From Megamonas hypermegale (GTDB taxonomy: Bacteria > Bacillota > Negativicutes > Selenomonadales > Selenomonadaceae): a DNA stretch of 64,000 bases. This document shows positions 45,382 to 55,320 of the stretch, piece after piece. Where the stretch lies: NCBI RefSeq assembly GCF_900187035.1, contig NZ_LT906446.1:806001-870000 (forward strand). The letters are read 5' to 3'. The position numbers and the translations under genes are program-made. A model generated the notes under the pieces. The model was not told the origin of the DNA. It did no database searches and worked only from the letters and a program-made list of their open reading frames with translations. The first letter of the stretch is position 1. Each line of letters begins with the position of its first letter.

Positions 45382-45798
45382 ATGCAAACTATAGACGACT
45401 TTAAAAATTCTCTAATTTTCCCTTTAGGTGATAAATTACCCGAAGAATTTAGCAAAAACTTTATTGGCCAAGCTCATTTAAATATGCTAACGACAAAAGG
45501 CGTATCCATTGGCAATGTTACATTTGAACCAGGCTGTCGCAACAACTGGCACATTCATCATAAAGGCGGTCAAATTTTACTTGTAACCGCAGGCACAGGC
45601 TATTATCAAGAATGGGGCAAACCTGCACAAAAACTTCATGCTGGTGATGTTGTAAACATTCCACCAGAAATAAAACATTGGCACGGCGCCGCAAAAGATA
45701 GTTTCTTCTCTCATTTAGCTATTGAAGTTCCAGCTGAAGGTGCTTCTAATGAATGGCTTGAACCTGTAACTGATGATATTTATCTTAAACTAAAATAA
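45382..45798 (+). CDS. Cupin-domain protein
   Basis: A 138-residue single-domain cupin. The metal-binding motifs are NWHIHHKGGQ (about 55-64), with two His and a Gln, and IKHWHGAAKD at about 95-104. Related small cupins are often carboxymuconolactone-decarboxylase partners or quercetinase-like enzymes, and some are stress-induced; the function here is unknown. The ATG follows TGGAGG. A MerR-type promoter suggests induction by oxidative, electrophile or metal stress. It is transcribed alone. Confidence 0.88.
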   Translation: MQTIDDFKNSLIFPLGDKLPEEFSKNFIGQAHLNMLTTKGVSIGNVTFEPGCRNNWHIHHKGGQILLVTAGTGYYQEWGKPAQKLHAGDVVNIPPEIKHWHGAAKDSFFSHLAIEVPAEGASNEWLEPVTDDIYLKLK

Positions 45799-45810
45799 TA
45801 TATTACAAAT

Positions 45811-45845
45811 AAAAAAACAGTAGCCATATAGCTACTGTTTTTTAT
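45811..45845. terminator. Bidirectional terminator between cupin and Rrf2 genes
   Basis: AAACAGTAGC (45815-45824) pairs with GCTACTGTTT (45831-45840), flanked by A and T runs. Confidence 0.88.
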
Positions 45846-45860
45846 TTTTTAATCTTTATG

Positions 45861-46289
45861 TTATAAATTTTTAACTTTATTCTGTTGCCATTCAATTAAA
45901 TCTGCAAGCGTAATATTATCTACTACATCTGTAATTGCATCATATAATTTCTGCCAAAGAATTAATGTTGGACAAATATCTACACGTTTACAAGTATTAA
46001 CTTCATCTTCTAAACACGCTACTGGAGCTAAGTTCCCTTCAATTAAACGTAAAATCATTCCCACTGTATAATTTTCCGGTTTTTTTGTTAAGCGATATCC
46101 GCCCTGAGGACCACGTAAAGATTTAACAAAACCTGCTTTATTTAAGTTAGATACAATCTGCTCTAAATATTTATCTGATATTTGCTGTCTTTCCGCAATG
46201 TCTTTAATACGTACAGGACTATCAGCATCATTCAAAGCTATGTCAAGCATCAATCTTAAAGCATATCTTCCTTTTGTTGATATTTTCAT
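45861..46289 (-). CDS. Rrf2-family transcriptional regulator
   Basis: A 142-residue winged-helix regulator of the Rrf2 family (IscR/NsrR/CymR relatives). MKISTKGRYALRLMLDIAL is the usual start, the recognition helix is near ISDKYLEQIVSNLNKAGFV and RGPQGGYRL is the wing. Three cysteines, Cys92, Cys100 and Cys106 (spacing x7 and x5), sit where IscR and NsrR hold a 2Fe-2S cluster, so iron-sulfur, redox or nitric-oxide sensing is plausible. I start at the ATG at 46289; the ATG at 46307 overlaps the GAGGG site. No isc or suf operon follows. Confidence 0.9.
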   Translation of the reverse strand: MKISTKGRYALRLMLDIALNDADSPVRIKDIAERQQISDKYLEQIVSNLNKAGFVKSLRGPQGGYRLTKKPENYTVGMILRLIEGNLAPVACLEDEVNTCKRVDICPTLILWQKLYDAITDVVDNITLADLIEWQQNKVKNL

Positions 46290-46390
46290 AAAATCATAAT
46301 CCCTCATTTATGTATAAACTAAATTATTTAAATATAATTATAGTATATCATAAATTTATACAGGAAAAAAGTTATTTTATAAATTTACAC

Positions 46391-47629
46391 TCATTCTTTA
46401 GCGCAATCCACTCCAGCAACATACCCCATGGAAAATGCCGCTTGTAAATTATATCCACCTGTAAATGCATCAACATCTACAACTTCACCAATACAATATA
46501 AATTACCAATTAATTTTGACTCCATAGTTTTAGGGTTAATTTCTTTTGTCGAAATTCCACCACCAGTTACAATGGCTTCACTGAGCGGACGTGTGCGCGT
46601 AATAGTAATCGTTAAATTTTGTAATAAATCCACCAAACGCTCACGTTCTTCCTTGCTTATTTGATTTACAAATTTATCTTCATCAATGACAGCCAAATCA
46701 ATGATGTCCATAATCATTTTACTTGGTAATAAATCATGTAAAGCATTTTTAATCTGTTTTCGACTGTATTTTTCAAAATCGCGACAAATACGTTTATCCA
46801 ATTGTTCACGCGTAAGTGCTGGTTTTAAATTAATGGACAATTCCACATTTTTTCCAGCTTTTAAATCCAAAGCAATCTGTCTACTCAAAGATAAAATAAT
46901 TGGGCCACTTACACCAAAATGAGTGAATAACATTTCGCCAAACATTTCGCGTTCTTCTTTACCATCTACAATTACCTTAGCATTTATATTACGAAGCGAT
47001 AAACCTTGCCAATTTTTAACCCAATCCTCTTCACATTCAAGCGGAACTAATGCTGGATGCAAATCAACAATATTATGACCTACAGCTTGCGCTATCTTAA
47101 ATCCTTCACCGTTTGAACCTGTTCCAGGATAAGAAGCGCCTCCTGTAGCTAAAATAACACTATCTGCCTTATAAAAATCACCTTTAGAAGTAACTACACC
47201 AACAGCCTTATTATTTTCCACCTTAATTTCTTTTACATCTTCATTGTATTTTATCTGTACAGCTAAACTGTATAATAAATTGACGAAAGCATTTACAATA
47301 TCGATTGCTTTATCACTAACAGGAAAAACACGTCCACCGCGTTCTTCTTTCAATGGCACATTTAATTCTTCAAAAAAAGACCATGTGTCCCAATTAAAAA
47401 ATTTACTAAATACGCTGTATAAAAATCTGCCATTGCCGGGAATATTTTTTACAAAATCCTGTAATGGTGCTGTATTAGTAACATTACAACGACCTTTTCC
47501 CGTAATCAAAAGCTTTTTGCCTAAACGGTCATTTTTTTCTAAAAGCAGAACTTCTGCCCCATTTTGTGCAGCAGTAACAGCTGCCATAAGTCCAGCAGCT
47601 CCACCACCTATTACGATAACTTTCTGCAT
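46391..47629 (-). CDS. HI0933/BaiN-type FAD-dependent oxidoreductase
   Basis: A 412-residue flavoprotein of the aminoacetone-oxidase/YhiN family. FAD-binding begins KVIVIGGGAAGLMAAVTAAQ, followed by LLITGKGRCNVTN, a family signature. TGGASYPGTGSNGEGF and YNLQAAFSMGYVAG are later conserved blocks. No reaction is assigned with certainty to this group. The gene start overlaps the pseudouridine synthase stop by one base, so translation is coupled. Confidence 0.9.
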   Translation of the reverse strand: MQKVIVIGGGAAGLMAAVTAAQNGAEVLLLEKNDRLGKKLLITGKGRCNVTNTAPLQDFVKNIPGNGRFLYSVFSKFFNWDTWSFFEELNVPLKEERGGRVFPVSDKAIDIVNAFVNLLYSLAVQIKYNEDVKEIKVENNKAVGVVTSKGDFYKADSVILATGGASYPGTGSNGEGFKIAQAVGHNIVDLHPALVPLECEEDWVKNWQGLSLRNINAKVIVDGKEEREMFGEMLFTHFGVSGPIILSLSRQIALDLKAGKNVELSINLKPALTREQLDKRICRDFEKYSRKQIKNALHDLLPSKMIMDIIDLAVIDEDKFVNQISKEERERLVDLLQNLTITITRTRPLSEAIVTGGGISTKEINPKTMESKLIGNLYCIGEVVDVDAFTGGYNLQAAFSMGYVAGVDCAKE

Positions 47630-48360
47630 TATTTATCTCCCATTAATTTACGCAGCTTCAACAATTCCCTTTCTGTAAGCGGACGATATTCTCCACGCTT
47701 CAATCTATTCAGTGTGAGACCTGCAAAAGCAATGCGTTTTAATGCCTTAACTTCATAACCAAGTGCCTTAAACATACGGCGTACTTGACGATTTCTGCCT
47801 TCATGAATAGTGATTTCCACGCGTGAAGTCTTCGTCTGCTTATCAACAGAATCTAAATAAACATCTGCTGGTGCTGTCTTGCCATCTTCTAATTTCACAC
47901 CATCAGCCAATTTATGCAAATCATCTAAATTGATGATACCATCTATCTTTGCAACATATGTTTTTTCAATTTCATACTTAGGGTGTAACAATTTATTCAT
48001 GAAATCGCCATCATTTGTGAGTAAAATTAAACCTTCAGTATTGTAATCTAATCTACCAATCGGAAAAATTCTTTCTTTTACATCAGATAAGATATCCACG
48101 ATTGTCTTTCTGCCATTTTCATCTTTTACGCTGGAAATATATCCTTTTGGTTTATTCAATATATAATAAACCTTTTTATCTTCTGGTTTTAATCTTTTTC
48201 CTTCATAGAAAACTTTATCTTTAATAGGGTTAATTTTAGTCCCTAATTCCTTAACAACAATACCATTAACACGAACTTTACCTTCAAGAATTAATTTCTC
48301 TGCATTGCGACGTGAAGCCACACCTGCACGAGCCAAAAACTTTTGTAATCTTTCCTCCAA
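47629..48360 (-). CDS. rluB: RluB/RsuA-family pseudouridine synthase
   Basis: A 243-residue synthase with an N-terminal S4 RNA-binding domain (MEERLQKFLARAGVASRRNA and on to about residue 60) and the catalytic domain with Asp105 in PIGRLDYNTEGL. RQVRRMF, present as NRQVRRMFKALGYEV, is the later signature. Target is probably U2605 of 23S rRNA, as for RluB, but rsuA-type specificity cannot be excluded. The start is a TTG at 48360 behind GGAG. It leads a two-gene unit with the flavoprotein. Confidence 0.92.
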   Translation of the reverse strand: MEERLQKFLARAGVASRRNAEKLILEGKVRVNGIVVKELGTKINPIKDKVFYEGKRLKPEDKKVYYILNKPKGYISSVKDENGRKTIVDILSDVKERIFPIGRLDYNTEGLILLTNDGDFMNKLLHPKYEIEKTYVAKIDGIINLDDLHKLADGVKLEDGKTAPADVYLDSVDKQTKTSRVEITIHEGRNRQVRRMFKALGYEVKALKRIAFAGLTLNRLKRGEYRPLTERELLKLRKLMGDK

Positions 48361-48450
48361 AACAATTCTCCTTTATTAAAAATTACTTACTTTATACTAT
48401 CGTCAATACAGCAAAGTGTCAATTAAAACATCATACAAAACAATAAATAT

Positions 48451-48491
48451 AAAAAGACTTCTCCAGTATTATAACAAACTGAAAAAGTCTT
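48451..48491 (-). terminator. Terminator of the nusA-infB-truB operon
   Basis: AAGACTT (near 48454) pairs with AAGTCTT (48485-48491), with an inner CAGT/ACTG pair and internal loop. The minus-strand tail is T-rich. Confidence 0.55.
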
Positions 48492-48546
48492 CAATATCTC
48501 ATTTTATTCAAAACATATATATAGAATTAATTAAAATCAGCTTTTT

Positions 48547-49419
48547 TTATAATAAAACTTTATGCGGAGCAATTTTATGTTCGCTGAACACATATCTTCC
48601 AATTCCAACAAATTCTTTATCCGTATATAAACGAATAAATTTTTCTGAAACCTCTACTCCTTCAGCTACATCAATTTTCTTGCCCTGCTTTATCATCAAA
48701 GCTTCATCTTCTGTTATTTTATATTCTGGAAGATGTTTTATTGGAAAATCCATTGCATATAATGCTTTATGTGGTAACATCCCAATTTCTTCAGTAGTCC
48801 AAGCATTTTCTAATTTAAATTTTCCCACATGCGTACGTACAAGAAAACTCATCACTGTCGGTATACCGAGTTTTTTACCGATATCTATACAAAGACTACG
48901 AATATATGTGCCTTTAGAACATTTTACAGAAAAAACGAAACCGTTTTCTTTCATTTCATGAAATTTAATATCATGAATGAATACCGTTCGCTCTGGCATT
49001 TCCACCTCAATATTTTTACGTGCAAGATTATAAGCTTTCTGTCCGTTAATGCGCACTGCTGAATACATTGGTGGGCGTTGTTTTATTTCACCGCAAAAAG
49101 TTTCCAATGCTCCTTTTATTGCATCTTCCGTAGGCAACTCATAAGAAAACATTTCTTCTATAACTTTACCAGTATCATCACCGCTATCTGTTGCATAGCC
49201 AAATGTTACTTCCGCTGTATATGATTTGTCTACATCATCCATATACTCTAACATGCGAGTTGCTTTTCCCAAAGCGATTGGCAATACACCTGCTGCCGCT
49301 GGGTCAAGAGTTCCAGCATGACCAATTTTTTTCATACCATATACTTTACGCAAATGAGCAACGATATCATGTGATGTTATTCCCGGTGCTTTTAATACAT
49401 TTACAAAACCATTAGGCAT
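48547..49419 (-). CDS. truB: tRNA pseudouridine-55 synthase TruB
   Basis: Makes pseudouridine 55 in the T-loop of tRNAs. The catalytic Asp39 lies in HAGTLDPAAAGVLPIALG. The protein is 290 residues, with SKGTYIRSLCIDIGKKLG in the middle and a C-terminal PUA-like domain. The start codon lies within the end of nrnA (8-base overlap). It is the last gene of the rimP-to-truB operon. Confidence 0.97.
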   Translation of the reverse strand: MPNGFVNVLKAPGITSHDIVAHLRKVYGMKKIGHAGTLDPAAAGVLPIALGKATRMLEYMDDVDKSYTAEVTFGYATDSGDDTGKVIEEMFSYELPTEDAIKGALETFCGEIKQRPPMYSAVRINGQKAYNLARKNIEVEMPERTVFIHDIKFHEMKENGFVFSVKCSKGTYIRSLCIDIGKKLGIPTVMSFLVRTHVGKFKLENAWTTEEIGMLPHKALYAMDFPIKHLPEYKITEDEALMIKQGKKIDVAEGVEVSEKFIRLYTDKEFVGIGRYVFSEHKIAPHKVLL

Positions 49420-50362
49420 TTTGTTTCTTCATTCCTTCAATAATAGCATTGAGTACAATTTCTTTAGCTTGACTTAAATTTTTGTACACAGTAGCACCAG
49501 CAGCACGAATATGACCGCCACCGCCAATTGATTGTGCAACTTCACTGACATTCGTGTTCTTTGAACGCATGCTTACACGTGTAACATTTTCATCAGCATA
49601 TTTTATCATGACTGCTACATCAACACCACGTATATTTCTAGCAAAATTAACAAAGCCCTCTGTATTATCAGCTGACTCTTTCAACGCTTTATCGACTGTC
49701 ATCAATGCTATTTTACCATCATGATATAAATCAATCGTGCCAATAGCTCTTCCAGCTGCTTTTACACTAGAAAATGAACGTTGGTCGAATATTTCTGATA
49801 TTTTATCTGGTCTAGCACCAGCTTCTAAAAGTTCAGCTGCTGCTCTCAATGTATACGGTGTTGTATTACTATAACGGAAAAAGCCTGTATCAGAAACAAG
49901 TCCCGTATATAAACAAGTAGCACTATCTACATTAAAATCCATGCCCATTTCTTTTATCAAGCTATATACAATCTGTGCCGTAGCAGCTGCATTAGCATCT
50001 ACATAACAAAAATCACAAACTTTACTATTAGAAATATGATGGTCAATATTTAGTACAGGCGCATCTACCACATCGCGAACTTTGCCAATACGGTCGATAT
50101 CCACATCTAAAATCACCATCAAGTCAATGCCTTCCAGTTTTTTATCAGGTTTTTGATAAAGGTCTAATCCCTTCATCATACCTAAATTATCTGGTAAATC
50201 GTCGTCCAACAAAATTTTTATATTTTTGCCAGTTCCCTTTAGGGCATGATATAACCCTAAAGTAGAACCAACATTATCTCCGTCTGGATTGACGTGCGAG
50301 GACAACACTATATTTTTAGCCTTTAAAATTATTTCTCCAGCTTGTTTAAGTGTTACTTCCAT
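49412..50362 (-). CDS. nrnA: Bifunctional oligoribonuclease/PAP phosphatase NrnA
   Basis: DHH/DHHA1-family phosphoesterase that degrades short RNAs and dephosphorylates 3'-phosphoadenosine 5'-phosphate. Metal-binding residues are His23, Asp27 and Asp29 (SSHVNPDGDNVGS), Asp86 and the DHH at 107-109 (NIDHHISN). The C-terminal DHHA1 part has IGGGGHIRAAGATV. The 316-residue length is typical. It overlaps rbfA by 17 bases and truB by 8, so translation is tightly coupled. Confidence 0.96.
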   Translation of the reverse strand: MEVTLKQAGEIILKAKNIVLSSHVNPDGDNVGSTLGLYHALKGTGKNIKILLDDDLPDNLGMMKGLDLYQKPDKKLEGIDLMVILDVDIDRIGKVRDVVDAPVLNIDHHISNSKVCDFCYVDANAAATAQIVYSLIKEMGMDFNVDSATCLYTGLVSDTGFFRYSNTTPYTLRAAAELLEAGARPDKISEIFDQRSFSSVKAAGRAIGTIDLYHDGKIALMTVDKALKESADNTEGFVNFARNIRGVDVAVMIKYADENVTRVSMRSKNTNVSEVAQSIGGGGHIRAAGATVYKNLSQAKEIVLNAIIEGMKKQNA

Positions 50363-50717
50363 GACTTTTTTCCTCTTCTTTTTGTACTTTAATCAAAAGT
50401 TCTTGAATATGTGCACTATATTCTAATGAAGTATCCATCAAAAATTTAATATCTGGGATAAATTTTAAACGAATACGATGAGCTAATTCTCTACGAATAA
50501 AACCCAAAGAGGAGTTAAGACCCTTCCATGTTTCTTCGATTTGTTTATCACTGCCCAAAATACTTACATATAATTTAGCATTGCGTAAATCGCTAGAAAC
50601 ATCAACTTCAGTTACAGTAACAAAGCCTATGCGTGGGTCTTTAAGTTCGCGCATAATAATTTCACTGGTTTCCTGTTTTATAAGTTCCTGTATCTTTTCT
50701 ACTCGAACGCTTCCCAT
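50346..50717 (-). CDS. rbfA: Ribosome-binding factor A
   Basis: Small KH-fold factor that helps mature the 30S subunit, in particular 16S 5' end processing and cold adaptation. The 123-residue product begins MGSVRVEKIQELIKQETSEI and contains LKDPRIGFVTVTEV. I start at the ATG at 50717, five bases after AAGGAGG; the frame extends further upstream into infB but without homology. It begins ten bases after infB. Confidence 0.96.
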   Translation of the reverse strand: MGSVRVEKIQELIKQETSEIIMRELKDPRIGFVTVTEVDVSSDLRNAKLYVSILGSDKQIEETWKGLNSSLGFIRRELAHRIRLKFIPDIKFLMDTSLEYSAHIQELLIKVQKEEEKSHGSNT

Positions 50718-50727
50718 CGCTTCCTCC

Positions 50728-53088
50728 TTATTTCTGCGGAATTTCTTCCATAGTATAAACTTCGAGAATATCTCCTTCTCTGAAATCACGGTAATTATCG
50801 ATAGTGATACCACATTCGTAACCAGAAGCAACTTCTTTTACATCATCTTTGAAACGACGTAAGGATTCAATTTGGCCTTCATATAATACGATATTATCAC
50901 GAATAATACGGATTTTAGAGTTATTGCATACTTTACCTTCTAATACATATGAACCGGCAACAAGAGCTTTAGAGAACTTCATAACTTGACGAATTTCTAC
51001 TTTACCTTGAATTACTTCTTTATATTTAGGCGCAAGCATACCTTTCATTGCTGATTGAATATCATCAATAGCTTCATAGATTACACGGTAAGTATGAATT
51101 TCAATTTTTTCTGTATCAGCAAGTTTACGAGCATTAGCATCTGGACGTACATTAAATGCAATGATTAAAGCATTAGCTGCTGAAGCAAGCATTACGTCAG
51201 ATTCTGTTACAGCACCTACACCAGAGTGAACGATGCTTACACGAACTTCACTTTCATTTTTATTAAGCGCTAAAAGTGAAGAACAAACAGCTTCTACAGA
51301 ACCTTGAACATCTGCTTTAACAAGCAAGTTTAATTCTTTTATATCACCTTGGTTGATTTGATTGAACAAATCATCTAAGGATACTTTCTTCGAACGCATG
51401 AGTTCGTTACGTTGTTTTTCAATACGTTTTTCAGCGATTGTTTTAGCGAGTTTTTCATCTAATACAGCGAGTTCATCCCCAGCTTCTGGAACATCGGATA
51501 AACCTAAAACTTCAACTGGCATAGATGGGCCAGCTTTTTTAACATTTTCGCCACGGTCATTAACCATTGCACGAACCTTACCGCAAGCAGTACCAGCGAT
51601 GATAAAATCACCAATGCGAAGTGTACCATTTTGAACAAGTACAGATGCTACAGGGCCACGACCTTTATCAAGACGTGCTTCAATGATAACACCACGTGCT
51701 TCACGATTTGGATTAGCTTTAAGTTCTTGTACTTCTGCTACTAAAAGTATCATTTCCAACAAATCATTAATACCCATTTTCTTTTTAGCAGAAACAGGTA
51801 CCATGATAGTCTGTCCGCCCCATTCTTCTGGAATGAGTTCATGTTCAGCAAGTTGTTGTTTTACATGTTCTGGATTAGCACCAGGTTTATCAATCTTGTT
51901 GATAGCTACAACGATTGGTACTTTTGCTGCTTTAGCATGGTTGATTGCTTCTAAAGTCTGTGGCATAACACCATCATCAGCTGCAACAACGAGTACTGCA
52001 ATATCTGTAACTTGTGCACCGCGCGCACGCATAGCAGTAAATGCTTCATGACCTGGAGTATCTAAGAATACAATTTTTTGACCATTACACATTACTTGGT
52101 AAGCACCGATATGCTGAGTGATACCACCAGCTTCGCTAGAAGTAACAGATGTTTTACGAATAGCATCAAGTAAAGAAGTTTTACCATGGTCAACGTGTCC
52201 CATTACAGTAACAACTGGTGGGCGAAGTTGTAATTTTTCTGGGTCATCTTCGATTTCTGGAATTTCCGTTAAATCAACTTCTGGTGGTAATTCTTCTACT
52301 GCAATGCCAAATTCTTCTGCAATTAAAGAAGCTGTTTCAAAATCAAGTTCCTGGTTAATAGTAGCCATTGTACCGAGTAACATTAATTTTTTGATTACTT
52401 CTGTTACTGGATATGTCATTTTACTAGCCAATTCTTTTACAGTAATCGTTTCCCCAACTTTTATATGTTTTGGACGAATAATTTCTTGATGTTTAACTTC
52501 AGGCTGAACTTGTTTAGTATTTTTACCTTTATTTTTCTTATTACCACTGAATTTATTGGAAGGATTATTATTTTTATTATTGTTTTTATTGTTATTAGGA
52601 CGATTATTATTGCGATTATTATTCTGATTTTGATTGCGATTATTTTTATTGTTACGATTTTTACTACGTTCGTTATTGCGTTCACTACGTTCGTTTTTAT
52701 CGTTTACTAAATTATTATTCATTGCGGCATTTTTATTATTTCTTTGTTTATGTTCCGCATTATTATTAGGTTTATTATGATTGTTGTTATGATTACTATT
52801 TTTGTTATTAGTGCCGTTATTTTTATGTTTATTTCCGTTATTATTTGCGGAAGTATTATTTCTATGCTGATTAGCATTTTGATTGTTTTGTTGATTATTT
52901 TTTTTAACAGTATTTTTATTATTATTTTCTTTATTATTCACGATAGTAGCTATAACCTCACGTTCTTTCTCTCCAACAAGATTAAAGTTGTTGTTTATTT
53001 TAAAATTATTCTTATTCAATATATCAATAACTTTTTTTGTATCAAGATTAAATTCTTTCGCTAACTGATATACCCTGTATTTGGACAT
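50728..53088 (-). CDS. infB: Translation initiation factor IF-2 with Asn-rich linker
   Basis: Brings initiator tRNA to the ribosome. The N-terminal IF2-N domain begins [16 protein letters not shown]. The G domain starts with [18 protein letters not shown], then DTPGHEAF and NKIDKPG; the C-terminal tRNA-binding domains follow. Between about residues 55 and 195 lies a linker made almost only of Asn, Lys, Arg, Gln and His, with long Asn tracts (for example [12 protein letters not shown]). Family linkers usually have Ala/Pro/Glu or Gly/Arg richness. The start is the ATG at 53088, after AGGGGGTG. It is 786 residues long. Confidence 0.97.
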   Translation of the reverse strand: MSKYRVYQLAKEFNLDTKKVIDILNKNNFKINNNFNLVGEKEREVIATIVNNKENNNKNTVKKNNQQNNQNANQHRNNTSANNNGNKHKNNGTNNKNSNHNNNHNKPNNNAEHKQRNNKNAAMNNNLVNDKNERSERNNERSKNRNNKNNRNQNQNNNRNNNRPNNNKNNNKNNNPSNKFSGNKKNKGKNTKQVQPEVKHQEIIRPKHIKVGETITVKELASKMTYPVTEVIKKLMLLGTMATINQELDFETASLIAEEFGIAVEELPPEVDLTEIPEIEDDPEKLQLRPPVVTVMGHVDHGKTSLLDAIRKTSVTSSEAGGITQHIGAYQVMCNGQKIVFLDTPGHEAFTAMRARGAQVTDIAVLVVAADDGVMPQTLEAINHAKAAKVPIVVAINKIDKPGANPEHVKQQLAEHELIPEEWGGQTIMVPVSAKKKMGINDLLEMILLVAEVQELKANPNREARGVIIEARLDKGRGPVASVLVQNGTLRIGDFIIAGTACGKVRAMVNDRGENVKKAGPSMPVEVLGLSDVPEAGDELAVLDEKLAKTIAEKRIEKQRNELMRSKKVSLDDLFNQINQGDIKELNLLVKADVQGSVEAVCSSLLALNKNESEVRVSIVHSGVGAVTESDVMLASAANALIIAFNVRPDANARKLADTEKIEIHTYRVIYEAIDDIQSAMKGMLAPKYKEVIQGKVEIRQVMKFSKALVAGSYVLEGKVCNNSKIRIIRDNIVLYEGQIESLRRFKDDVKEVASGYECGITIDNYRDFREGDILEVYTMEEIPQK

Positions 53089-53109
53089 TAATTCACCCCC
53101 TAGGCTCAA

Positions 53110-53424
53110 TCAATTATCCAAGATTTTTAAAATAGCATTGCAAAAACCTTCATCACAGACTGCCGCTGCTGCTCGATTTTCCTTTCCAATGCAATTTGCT
53201 AATTTTTCCTTTGTCAGTGGTGTTTTTCTTAGCAAAATTTTATTTTTCTCTGCTAGTTTTTCATATCTAGCCTGTGTAGCTTCTGTCGTATCTTCAGCTA
53301 ATAATATCAATTTAACATTGTGCCTGCCAGCTAAAGTTTTTTCTATTACAAACTCGCCAGATATAACCTTACCCGCACGACAAGCAATACTTAATATATT
53401 AATTAATTTTTTTCCTTTATTCAT
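53110..53424 (-). CDS. ylxQ: L7Ae/L30e-family ribosomal-associated protein YlxQ
   Basis: A 104-residue L7Ae-like RNA-binding protein. Its core has LINILSIACRAGKVISGEFV and VKLILLAEDTTEAT, typical of the kink-turn-binding fold. The ATG at 53424 overlaps the ylxR stop; the TTG at 53436 is too close to the ribosome-binding site. It always lies between ylxR and infB in Firmicutes. Its function is unclear. Confidence 0.88.
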   Translation of the reverse strand: MNKGKKLINILSIACRAGKVISGEFVIEKTLAGRHNVKLILLAEDTTEATQARYEKLAEKNKILLRKTPLTKEKLANCIGKENRAAAAVCDEGFCNAILKILDN

Positions 53425-53683
53425 CAAGTTTGGCAAATTCCTCTTTTAACTGTTCATATACTGAATTATCTATAGGGCATTTAAAAGATTTTTCTAAACG
53501 ATGCTGTTTTATTGCTATTTCTAAACAAGCACTATTTTTACAGATATATGCACCACGTCCAGATTTTTTACCAGTAGTATCGATTGAAAATTCCCCTTCA
53601 GGACTCTTCACAATACGTATCATTTCTCGCTTAGTATGAGGCTCTTGACAGCCAACACACAAACGCACAGGAAGTTTTTTCAT
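53417..53683 (-). CDS. ylxR: YlxR (RnpM) RNA-binding protein
   Basis: An 88-residue DUF448 protein with RLCVGCQEPHTKREMIRIVK and GRGAYICKNSACLE. YlxR has been described as a modulator of RNase P (RnpM) in Bacillus. It lies between nusA and ylxQ in the conserved order. The ATG follows AGGTAATTT. It overlaps ylxQ by eight bases. Confidence 0.92.
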   Translation of the reverse strand: MKKLPVRLCVGCQEPHTKREMIRIVKSPEGEFSIDTTGKKSGRGAYICKNSACLEIAIKQHRLEKSFKCPIDNSVYEQLKEEFAKLDE

Positions 53684-53699
53684 AAATTACCTCCCATTA

Positions 53700-54818
53700 T
53701 TAATCAACAGAAAAAGAATCATCACAGACTACATCAACCATGTTCATATTTAATTCATCAGCATCTGCGCCTTCTTCTTTTGCCTGAGATTCACTCTTAA
53801 TATCAATCTTCCAACCAGTAAGTTTAGCAGCAAGGCGTGCATTTTGACCTTCTTTACCAATAGCTAAAGATAATTGATAATCTGGAACAATAACACGAGA
53901 CATTTTCTTTTCTTCGTTGATTGCCACAGAAACAACTTTTGCAGGGCTCAAAGAATTTGCAATATATTTTGCTGGGTCTTCATTCCATTTTACAATATCG
54001 ATTTTTTCACCGCGAAGTTCATCAACTACAGCCTGTACGCGTAAACCTTTTTGACCTACACAAGAACCTACTGGATCAATATTTTCATCGGCGGAATATA
54101 CTGCAATTTTGGAACGCATACCTGGTTCACGTGCAACAGATTTTATTTCTACTGTGCCATCTTGAATTTCTGGAACTTCTAATTCAAATAAACGTTTTAA
54201 AAGTCCTGGATGAGTACGTGAAACTAAAATCTGTGGACCTTTAGAAGTTCTTTTTACTTCTACTACATAAACTTTAATTCTATCGTTATGTTTATATTTT
54301 TCTGTGCTAATCTGTTCAGAAGGAGTAAGAACTGCTTCTGTTTTACCAAGGTCGATAAATACATTATGACCTTCCATGCGTTGTACTATACCTGTTAAAA
54401 TATCACTAGAACGATTGGAATATTCTTCATAAATAATACCACGTTCTGCTTCTCTAATACGTTGTACTACAACCTGTTTTGCTGTCTGTGCAGCAATACG
54501 GCCAAAGTTGGCAGGTGTAACTTCAAGTTCAATAACATCATCAAGCTCATAATTATCATTAATTTTCTTTGCTTGGTCTAATGAAATTTCCATAACTTTA
54601 TTTTCTACTTTTTCTACTACTTTTTTCTGAGCATAAACATGAAAATCACCTGTAGCTCGTTCCAAATAAACACGCACATTAGAAGCTGTATTAAAATTAC
54701 GTTTATATGCAGAAACAAGTGCTGCTTCTACCGCATCAAATAAAACCTCTGGTGCAATGCCTTTTTCCTTCCCAACTTCTTTCAAAGCTTCTAAAAAACC
54801 TTTATCTTTGGTTGCCAA
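53700..54818 (-). CDS. nusA: Transcription elongation/termination factor NusA
   Basis: Binds RNA polymerase and nascent RNA to control pausing, termination and antitermination. It has an N-terminal polymerase-binding domain (to about 125), an S1 domain (starting near IVQRMEGHNVFIDLGKTEAV) and two KH domains including GACGQKGLRVQAV-like and SLAIGKEGQNARLAAKLTG. There are no C-terminal acidic repeats, as usual for Firmicutes, and 372 residues is normal. The start is a TTG at 54818 behind AGGAG. It is 22 bases downstream of rimP. Confidence 0.96.
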   Translation of the reverse strand: MATKDKGFLEALKEVGKEKGIAPEVLFDAVEAALVSAYKRNFNTASNVRVYLERATGDFHVYAQKKVVEKVENKVMEISLDQAKKINDNYELDDVIELEVTPANFGRIAAQTAKQVVVQRIREAERGIIYEEYSNRSSDILTGIVQRMEGHNVFIDLGKTEAVLTPSEQISTEKYKHNDRIKVYVVEVKRTSKGPQILVSRTHPGLLKRLFELEVPEIQDGTVEIKSVAREPGMRSKIAVYSADENIDPVGSCVGQKGLRVQAVVDELRGEKIDIVKWNEDPAKYIANSLSPAKVVSVAINEEKKMSRVIVPDYQLSLAIGKEGQNARLAAKLTGWKIDIKSESQAKEEGADADELNMNMVDVVCDDSFSVD

Positions 54819-54840
54819 TTTTTGTTACTCCTTAATCTTT

Positions 54841-55287
54841 TTAAAAATCAATATGCAATCGAACTAAAGCAACATCCTTTAAAGGAAATTCTCTAGTATC
54901 ATCAATTGTTATGCTGTTTTCAGCATAACCTGTTAAAACACCTGTAATATTTTTTTCACCATTTATAGGTTTATATAAAGTAATATCTACTTTTTTACCC
55001 ATTTCCCGTTTAAAATCTTTTTCTTTCTTCAATGCTCTATCAAGACCAGGTGAAGAAACTTCAAGAATAAAACGGTCATTTAAAATGCCGAGTTTTTCAA
55101 TTTGTTCATCTAAAAGGCCGCTTACTTCCTGACAATCATCAAGGCCTACTCCACCCTTTTTGTCTATGTAGATACGTAAAAACCAATCTCTTTCTTTTAC
55201 ATATTCAACATCGACAAGTTCATAATCAGTACCAGCTAAAATTTCTTCAGCAATTTTTTCAACTGCCTCTTCTACACGATTTGCCAT
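54841..55287 (-). CDS. rimP: Ribosome maturation factor RimP
   Basis: Needed for 30S assembly. The 148-residue product begins MANRVEEAVEKIAEEIL, with YELVDVEYVKERDWFLRIYI and FILEVSSPGLDRALKKEKDF as family signatures. I start at the ATG at 55287, seven bases after AGGAGG; the longer frame to 55323 covers the hairpin. It is the first gene of the rimP-nusA-ylxR-ylxQ-infB-rbfA-nrnA-truB operon. Confidence 0.95.
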   Translation of the reverse strand: MANRVEEAVEKIAEEILAGTDYELVDVEYVKERDWFLRIYIDKKGGVGLDDCQEVSGLLDEQIEKLGILNDRFILEVSSPGLDRALKKEKDFKREMGKKVDITLYKPINGEKNITGVLTGYAENSITIDDTREFPLKDVALVRLHIDF

Positions 55288-55320
55288 TGAAACACCTCCT
55301 AATATATTCCCAATATAAAG

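Noticed and set aside
52465-52710. Antisense frame encoding a very hydrophobic peptide
   Set aside because: It is the mirror of the Asn/Lys-rich codons of the infB linker (AAT/AAC read as ATT/GTT), a composition artefact.
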